Assembly (NCBI GenBank): GCA_964235765.1
Contig: CAXSDH010000006.1
Location: 22,617 to 86,616, forward strand
Length of the DNA: 64,000 bases
DNA from: JAVVHH01 sp964235765
GTDB lineage: Bacteria; Pseudomonadota; Alphaproteobacteria; Acetobacterales; Acetobacteraceae
Reading direction: 5' to 3'
The position numbers and the translations under genes were made by a program. Positions 59,205 through 64,000 of the stretch are shown here, piece by piece. The notes beneath the pieces were generated by a model. It was not told the DNA's origin. It did not search any database and saw only the letters and a program-made list of their open reading frames with translations. Position 1 is the first letter of the stretch. Each line of letters opens with the position of its first letter.

Positions 59205-59491
59205 GGGAGCGAGGATAACGGGGATAACCTCGCTTTGGCAGGGGGAACAGGCGGAACGGCCGCGTCAGCGGGGACAACTCGGCAAATGGCAGGTGCTCGG
59301 GATGAACGGCGGCGCAACCCGGTCCGCATCGGGGCAAGCGCGCCTTCGTGCGCCCTGTCAGCCCGTTGCGGCCCGACATGGCTGTGGACAAGCGCGGGAC
59401 AAGATTTGCAAAGCCGGGTACCACTGGACTCACAGGGCCTATCCTCCTCCACCCAAGACTCTCTACTGATTCTTCTAATGAAGGGTTAACG
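59205..59491. other. candidate chromosomal replication origin (oriC) between RP001-type gene and hemE
   Basis: The gene pair flanking this gap is the conserved context of alphaproteobacterial origins. TGTGGACAA (59383-59391) is a DnaA box read on the minus strand (TTGTCCACA, one change from TTATCCACA). The shorter words GGATAA (59213-59218 and 59222-59227) and GGACAA (59272-59277 and 59397-59402) repeat in the same orientation. The last 60 bases before hemE are the least GC-rich part and could be the unwinding element. Promoters of the two divergent genes also lie here; AAGGG six bases before the hemE ATG is its ribosome-binding site. Confidence 0.6.
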
Positions 59492-60517
59492 ATGACCAAG
59501 CCGCTGCTGCGCGTTCTTTCCGGCGAGGCTGTCTGGCCCCCGCCGCTCTGGCTGATGCGCCAGGCAGGGCGCTATTTGCCGGAATACCGCGCCGTCCGCG
59601 GCCAAGCCGGCGACTTCATCAGCCTCTGCACCAACCCGGCGCTCGCCTCGGAAGTCACCCTGCAGCCGATCCGCCGCTACGGCTTCGACGCGGCCATCCT
59701 GTTCAGCGACATCCTGATGCTGCCGTGGGCGCTGGGCTACGGGCTGGCGTTCAAGGAGGGCGAGGGTCCGGTGCTGCCCCGGCTTGCCGACGCGGCGGGT
59801 GTCGCCTCGCTGGATCCAGCCCGCGTCAGCGGGGCCGTGGCGCCGATCATGGAGACGGTGCAGCGCACCCGCGCGGCATTGCCAGGCGAGACCGCGCTGA
59901 TCGGCTTCGCGGGTAGCCCGTTCACCGTCGCCTGCTACATGGTAGAGGGCGGCGGTTCGAAGGATTTCGCCCGTATCCGCGGCATGGCGCATGCGCACCC
60001 GGCGGTGCTGGCCGGGCTGGTCGACGTGCTGGTGGACAGCACGGTCGAGTACCTGGCCGCGCAAATCCGGGCAGGCGCCGACGCCGTGATGCTGTTCGAC
60101 AGTTGGGCGGGCGTGCTCTCGCCGCTGCTGTTCCAGCGCCATGTGATCGAGCCGACGTCCCGCATCGTGGACACGCTGCGCCTGCGCCATCCCGGCACCC
60201 CGATCATCGGCTTCCCGCGCCTGGCCGGCGTCCAGGTCGGCGCCTATGCCGCGGCGACCGGGGTGGACGCCGTGGCGCTCGATACCGGCGCCGACCTTGC
60301 TTTGGCGCTGCCCCTGGTGCCGGCGGAGATCGCGACGCAGGGCAACCTCGATCCGCTGGCGCTGGTCGCGGGCGGGAGCGCCCTGGAAACGGAGACGCGG
60401 TCGGTGCTGGAGGCGGTCCGCGGCCGGCCGCATATCTTCAACCTGGGGCATGGCATCGTGCCGCAGACGCCGCCCGAGCACGTGGCCGAGCTGGTGCGCT
60501 TGGTGCGCGCGGCTTGA
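59492..60517 (+). CDS. hemE: uroporphyrinogen decarboxylase
   Basis: 341 residues. It removes four carboxyl groups from uroporphyrinogen III to give coproporphyrinogen III in heme synthesis. The substrate-binding arginine motif PPLWLMRQAGRYLPEYR (about 17-33), FSDILMLPWALG with the catalytic Asp, and IGFAGSPFTVACYMVEG are intact, and FNLGHGIVPQTPPEHV near the C-terminus is the second signature. ATG at 59492 is supported by AAGGG upstream. It begins a rightward series with hemH, a HAD phosphatase and hemJ. Confidence 0.97.
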   Translation: MTKPLLRVLSGEAVWPPPLWLMRQAGRYLPEYRAVRGQAGDFISLCTNPALASEVTLQPIRRYGFDAAILFSDILMLPWALGYGLAFKEGEGPVLPRLADAAGVASLDPARVSGAVAPIMETVQRTRAALPGETALIGFAGSPFTVACYMVEGGGSKDFARIRGMAHAHPAVLAGLVDVLVDSTVEYLAAQIRAGADAVMLFDSWAGVLSPLLFQRHVIEPTSRIVDTLRLRHPGTPIIGFPRLAGVQVGAYAAATGVDAVALDTGADLALALPLVPAEIATQGNLDPLALVAGGSALETETRSVLEAVRGRPHIFNLGHGIVPQTPPEHVAELVRLVRAA

Positions 60518-60548
60518 CGACTGCGCTGGGTCCGCCAAGTTGCCCTGT

Positions 60549-61625
60549 ATGCCGCCCCGCAAGATCGCCGTCGTCCTCTTCAACCTGGGGGGCCCCGACA
60601 AGCCCGCCGCCGTGCGCCCGTTCCTGGTCAAGTTGTTTGGGGACCCCGCCATCCTGCGCGTGCCGTTCTTCGTGCGGCCATTGCTGGCGCGGGTGATTGC
60701 GGCGCAGCGGCAGAAGGCGGCCAGCGCCAATTACGCGCTGCTCGGCGGCAAGAGCCCCTTGCTGGAGCTGACGCGGCTGCAGGCGGCGGCGCTGGAACAG
60801 GCTTTGCCGGGCTCACGCTGCTTCGTCGCCATGCGCTACTGGCACCCGTTCAGCATCGAGACGGCCCGGGCGGTGCGGGACTGGGACCCCGAGGAGGTGA
60901 TGCTGGCGCCGCTCTATCCGCAATATTCCACCACGACCACCGGCAGCAGCCTGACCGCCTGGCGGGAGGCCGCGGCCCAGGCCGGGCTCATGAAGCCAAC
61001 GACGGCGCTGTGCTGCTACCATTCGGACCCAGGCTATGTCGCCGCCACGGCAGCCGGGGTGCGGCTGGCGTATGCGCAGGCGCGGGCTGCATTGCCGCCG
61101 GGCGCACGGCTGCGCGTGCTGTTTTCCGCCCACGGCTTGCCGGAGAGCATCGTCAAGGCAGGCGACCCCTACCAGTTCCAGGTCGAGCGGACGGTGGCCG
61201 GGGTGGTCCGCAGCATGGCGCAGGAGGGCCTGGACTGGATCGTCTGCTACCAGTCCCGGGCCACGCCGCAGAAGTGGATCGATCCCGGGATAGAGGCGGA
61301 GATCAAGCGCGCGGCGGCCGACCAGGCGGCCGTTCTGGTCGTGCCGATCGCCTTCGTGTCGGAGCATTCGGAAACCTTGGTGGAGCTGGACATCGAATAT
61401 CGCGAGTTCGCCGAGAAGGCCGGGGTTCCCGCCTATTTCCGGGCGCCGGCGCAGAACAGCGACCCCGGATTCATCGCCGCCGTTGCCGAACTGGTCAAGG
61501 CCGCGCTGGGCCGCGGACCCGGCCTGTGCAGCTTCGCCGGCGGCCGCACCTGCCCCCGCCCCCAAAAGGATTGCCCGCATGCCCTGGCCGGCGCCCAGCC
61601 CGAGCTGGCCGAGGCCAGCGCATGA
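60549..61625 (+). CDS. hemH: ferrochelatase
   Basis: 358 residues. It inserts Fe2+ into protoporphyrin IX. FNLGGPDKPAAVRPFLVKLFGD opens the protein, FSAHGLPESIVKAGDPY carries the catalytic His (about 194), and SEHSETLVELDIEY the conserved Glu. Three cysteines in the C-terminal tail (CSFAGGRTCPRPQKDC) recall the [2Fe-2S]-bearing ferrochelatases of alphaproteobacteria; a fourth ligand would have to be elsewhere. ATG at 60549, 31 bases after hemE. Its stop overlaps the HAD gene (ATGA). Confidence 0.96.
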   Translation: MPPRKIAVVLFNLGGPDKPAAVRPFLVKLFGDPAILRVPFFVRPLLARVIAAQRQKAASANYALLGGKSPLLELTRLQAAALEQALPGSRCFVAMRYWHPFSIETARAVRDWDPEEVMLAPLYPQYSTTTTGSSLTAWREAAAQAGLMKPTTALCCYHSDPGYVAATAAGVRLAYAQARAALPPGARLRVLFSAHGLPESIVKAGDPYQFQVERTVAGVVRSMAQEGLDWIVCYQSRATPQKWIDPGIEAEIKRAAADQAAVLVVPIAFVSEHSETLVELDIEYREFAEKAGVPAYFRAPAQNSDPGFIAAVAELVKAALGRGPGLCSFAGGRTCPRPQKDCPHALAGAQPELAEASA

Positions 61626-62290
61626 CGAAGCTGCCGCTTCGGCTGGTGATTTTTGACTGCGACGGCGTGCTGGTGGACAGCGAGGGCCCGTCCAACCGCA
61701 TGGTCGCCCAGGAGGTCAGCCTGCTCGGCTGGGCGATGCAGGAGGCGGAGGCGACCCGCCTGTTCATTGGCTTCCGCCTTTCGGACATCCCGCCGGTGGT
61801 GGAGGCGCGTCTGGGCCGCCCGGTGCCGCTGGGCTGGGTGGAGCATCTCCGGCAGCGCCTGGTGTCGGTATTGGGGCGGGAGGCGGAGCCGATGCCGGGC
61901 ATCCCCGAGGTGCTGCACGCGACGACGGCGCTGGGGCTGCCATACCGGGTCGCCTCCAATTCGGGGCACGAGGAGATGCGGGTGAAGTTTGCCCGCACCG
62001 GGCTGACCCGGCTGTTCCAGGGCCGGGCCCACAGCGCGTACGACGTCGCCCGCGGCAAGCCGGCGCCGGACGTGTTCCTGGCAGCCGCCGCGGCCGAAGC
62101 GGTGCCGCCAGAGGCGTGCATCGTTGTCGAGGATAGCTTGCCCGGCATACAGGCGGCGCTCGCGGCTGGCATGGCCTGCGTGGGGCTCGATCCGCATGGC
62201 GGGGGCGAGGCGGTTCGCGCGGCGGGGGCGCATCCGATCCGCTCGCTCGCCGAGTTGCCGCCGCTGCTGCGCGCGGCCATGCGCGCGTGA
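61622..62290 (+). CDS. HAD superfamily hydrolase (phosphoglycolate phosphatase/beta-phosphoglucomutase type)
   Basis: 222 residues. HAD motif I FDCDGVLVDSE (about 10-20), motif II Ser in VASNSGHEEM, motif III Lys in ARGKPAPDVFL and motif IV EDSLPGIQAALAAGM are complete, with an alpha-helical cap between motifs I and II (subclass IA). It probably dephosphorylates a small sugar or glycolate phosphate. It is inserted between hemH and hemJ with four-base overlaps on both sides, so it is co-expressed with heme genes; a heme-related role is not established. Confidence 0.92.
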   Translation: MTKLPLRLVIFDCDGVLVDSEGPSNRMVAQEVSLLGWAMQEAEATRLFIGFRLSDIPPVVEARLGRPVPLGWVEHLRQRLVSVLGREAEPMPGIPEVLHATTALGLPYRVASNSGHEEMRVKFARTGLTRLFQGRAHSAYDVARGKPAPDVFLAAAAAEAVPPEACIVVEDSLPGIQAALAAGMACVGLDPHGGGEAVRAAGAHPIRSLAELPPLLRAAMRA

Positions 62291-62736
62291 ACTGGCTGGT
62301 GACGGCCTACCCCTGGGTGAAGTCGTTCCACGTCATTTCGGTGATCGCCTGGATGGCGGGCATCTTCTACCTGCCGCGGCTGTTCGTGTACCACTGCGGC
62401 CTGGCGCGCGGCTCGGCGGAGAGCGAGCGGTTCAAGGTGATGGAGCGGCGGCTGCTGAAGCAGATCATGGTTCCGGCGATGCTCGCGGCCTGGTTCTTCG
62501 GCTTGCTGCTGGCCGTCACGCCGGGCGTGGTGGATTGGTCGACCTTCAACTGGTGGTGGGTGAAGTTGGGCGCCGCGCTCCTGATGACCGGCTTCCAGGG
62601 TGCGGCCGGAAAGTGGCGACGTATGTTCCTGGAGGACCGCAACCAGAAGCCGCACCGCTTCTACCGCATCGCCAACGAGGTGCCGACGGTGCTGATGGTG
62701 GTCGCCGTGATCATGGCGATCGCCAAGCCGTTCTGA
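62287..62736 (+). CDS. hemJ: protoporphyrinogen IX oxidase HemJ
   Basis: 149 residues with four transmembrane helices. HemJ oxidises protoporphyrinogen IX to protoporphyrin IX, the step just before ferrochelatase. The conserved histidine in WVKSFHVISVIAWMAG (His15) and the lysine/arginine-rich region MERRLLKQIMVPAM, plus RIANEVPTVLMVVAVI, match the family. GTG start at 62287 overlaps the HAD stop (GTGA). Together with hemE and hemH it forms an aerobic/anaerobic heme branch typical for Rhodospirillales. Confidence 0.95.
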   Translation: MNWLVTAYPWVKSFHVISVIAWMAGIFYLPRLFVYHCGLARGSAESERFKVMERRLLKQIMVPAMLAAWFFGLLLAVTPGVVDWSTFNWWWVKLGAALLMTGFQGAAGKWRRMFLEDRNQKPHRFYRIANEVPTVLMVVAVIMAIAKPF

Positions 62737-62782
62737 AGAATGCACTTGACGAGAACTGTGCCGGATGCCAACTGAACGGCAG

Positions 62783-62806
62783 CGGCGCCGGGTTCTCCAG
62801 GCGCCG
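62783..62806 (+). terminator. hairpin between hemJ and rho, possible terminator or rho leader element
   Basis: CGGCGCC-GGGTTCTCCA-GGCGCCG makes a perfect seven-pair stem with a ten-base loop, 46 bases after the hemJ stop and about 120 bases before the rho ATG. No uridine tract follows. It could end the hem transcript weakly or belong to an autoregulatory rho leader. Confidence 0.35.
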
Positions 62807-62925
62807 TCGCACCAGGAACCGGCGGCCGGATGGCCCCGTTCTCCCCTCTCCAACGCGACAGCGCCTGCCATTGCCCCCCGGGGCGCAGGCCGGCGCATCG
62901 CCCTGCCCATTCGAGGCGACCCCCA

Positions 62926-64000
62926 ATGCATCTCGCCGAACTCAAGGCCAAAGCGCCGGCCGACCTGCTGAGCTTCGCCGAATCCCTCAACATCGAGAAC
63001 GCATCCTCCCTGCGCAAGCAGGACATGATGTTCGCCATTCTGAAGAACCTGGCGGACAACGACCAGGCGATCTACGGCGAAGGTACGCTCGAAATCCTGC
63101 CGGACGGCTTCGGCTTCCTGCGCAGCAGCCAGGCCAACTTCCTGCCCGGCCCCGACGACATCTACATCAGCCCAAACCAGGTCCGCCGTTTCGCGCTCCG
63201 CACCGGGGACACCGTGGAGGGCCAAATCCGCGCGCCGAAGGACGGTGAGCGGTATTTCGCGCTGCTGAAACTGAACACCATCAACTTCGAGCCGCCGGAC
63301 GCGGTGCGCCACCGCATCAACTTCGACAACCTCACGCCGCTGTATCCCGAGCGGAAGCTCAAGATGGAAGTCGAGAACTTCCAGTCGGTGGCCAAGGGGC
63401 CAGGCAAGGACATGACGCCGCGGGTGATCGACTTGATCGCGCCGATCGGCATGGGCCAGCGCGCGCTGATCGTGGCGCCGCCGCGGACCGGCAAGACGGT
63501 GATGCTGCAGAACATCGCCACCGCCATCTCGGCCAACCACCCCGAGGTGTTCCTGATCGTGCTGCTGATCGACGAGCGGCCCGAGGAGGTGACGGACATG
63601 AGCCGCACCGTGAAGGGCGAAGTGGTGGCCAGCACCTTCGACGAGCCGGCGACCCGGCACGTGCAGGTGACCGAGATGGTGCTCGAAAAGGCCAAGCGCC
63701 TGGTCGAGCACAAGCGGGACGTGGTGATCCTGCTGGACAGCATCACGCGGCTGGCGCGGGCCTACAACACGGTGGTCCCGTCCTCGGGCAAGGTACTGAC
63801 CGGCGGCGTGGACGCAAACGCGCTGCAACGGCCCAAGCGCTTCTTCGGCGCGGCCCGCAACATCGAGGAGGGCGGCTCGCTGACCATCATCGCCACCGCG
63901 CTGATCGATACGGGCAGCCGCATGGACGAGGTGATCTTCGAGGAATTCAAGGGCACCGGCAACAGCGAAATCATCCTGGACCGCAAGTTGTCGGACAAGC
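62926..64000 (+). CDS. rho: transcription termination factor Rho, 5' part (gene continues past window)
   Basis: 358 codons are present of about 420. Rho is a hexameric RNA-dependent helicase that ends transcripts. The N-terminal Rho_N helix bundle (MHLAELKAKAPADLLSFAESLNIEN begins it) is followed by the RNA-binding cold-shock-like domain (GFGFLRSSQANFLPGPDDIY), then Walker A APPRTGKTVMLQ (about 184-195), Walker B RDVVILLDSITRLARAYN and the Q-loop NTVVPSSGKVLTGG. The gene order hemE-hemH-hemJ-rho is common in Rhodospirillales. Confidence 0.97.
   Translation, partial: MHLAELKAKAPADLLSFAESLNIENASSLRKQDMMFAILKNLADNDQAIYGEGTLEILPDGFGFLRSSQANFLPGPDDIYISPNQVRRFALRTGDTVEGQIRAPKDGERYFALLKLNTINFEPPDAVRHRINFDNLTPLYPERKLKMEVENFQSVAKGPGKDMTPRVIDLIAPIGMGQRALIVAPPRTGKTVMLQNIATAISANHPEVFLIVLLIDERPEEVTDMSRTVKGEVVASTFDEPATRHVQVTEMVLEKAKRLVEHKRDVVILLDSITRLARAYNTVVPSSGKVLTGGVDANALQRPKRFFGAARNIEEGGSLTIIATALIDTGSRMDEVIFEEFKGTGNSEIILDRKLSDK

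Noticed and set aside
61495..63828. A 777-codon minus-strand frame opposite the HAD, hemJ and rho genes
   Set aside because: Antisense to three recognised genes and without family features.

Overview
The window is GC-rich, densely coded chromosomal DNA. Four-base ATGA/GTGA and TGATG start-stop overlaps join most neighbouring genes. The gene content (hemE, hemH, hemJ, rho; minCDE; an RP001-type kinase/pyrophosphorylase beside maf; GyrA with Ala at the quinolone position; ferrochelatase with C-terminal cysteines) points to an alphaproteobacterium, probably Rhodospirillales/Acetobacteraceae. That placement is inference from gene order and protein character, not from a database search.

Layout. 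1-2742: end of a peptidoglycan-binding protein, a heme-domain/HAMP membrane sensor and a Ser/Thr kinase. 2752-5424: minE-minD-minC and an enoyl-CoA-hydratase-like protein. 5639-7321: a GST, a small membrane protein, a possible 24-residue membrane peptide and tRNA-Lys. 7398-11249: cyclophilin, coaD and gyrA. 11617-24503: two divergent import/oxidation clusters. One holds a flavin monooxygenase, FAD oxidoreductase, SDR, cupin and two polar amino acid permeases without an ATPase. The other holds a complete branched-chain-type Liv transporter with an FAD oxidoreductase.

24525-35030: a GntR/FCD regulator faces an operon across a perfect 18-bp palindrome. The operon has a family 5 binding protein, two permeases, an M20 hydrolase that lacks three of five metal ligands, a D-cysteine-desulfhydrase/ACC-deaminase-type PLP enzyme, an ornithine-cyclodeaminase-type enzyme, a rhodanese and a cytoplasmic BisC-type molybdoenzyme. 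Together they suggest uptake and breakdown of a sulfur-containing, perhaps S-oxidised, amino acid derivative. 35121-42290: a minus-strand operon with a polar amino acid ABC system, a polysaccharide-deacetylase-type enzyme, a racemase remnant, an orphan family 5 binding protein and an amidohydrolase. 42421-51884: a PotABCD-like transporter, an XRE-cupin regulator, an argininosuccinate-lyase-like C-N lyase paired with an MmgE/PrpD protein, another binding protein and a ureohydrolase. The lyase/MmgE pair resembles the iminodisuccinate lyase/epimerase pair. A 9-bp word shared by the two promoter regions suggests one regulon. 52181-53366 is a decayed patch (half a livF, a methyltransferase, a carboxymuconolactone-decarboxylase remnant), followed by a second ureohydrolase.

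54396-64000 returns to core functions: small envelope proteins, tRNA-Ala, scoAB, maf, the kinase/pyrophosphorylase, hemE, hemH, a HAD phosphatase, hemJ and the start of rho. The 287-bp gap between the divergent kinase/pyrophosphorylase gene and hemE has the gene context of alphaproteobacterial replication origins (Caulobacter, Rickettsia) and DnaA-box-like words. It is the best candidate for oriC.

The middle 40 kb carries nine periplasmic-binding-type proteins and several transporter sets. The organism probably scavenges many amino acid and amine derivatives.
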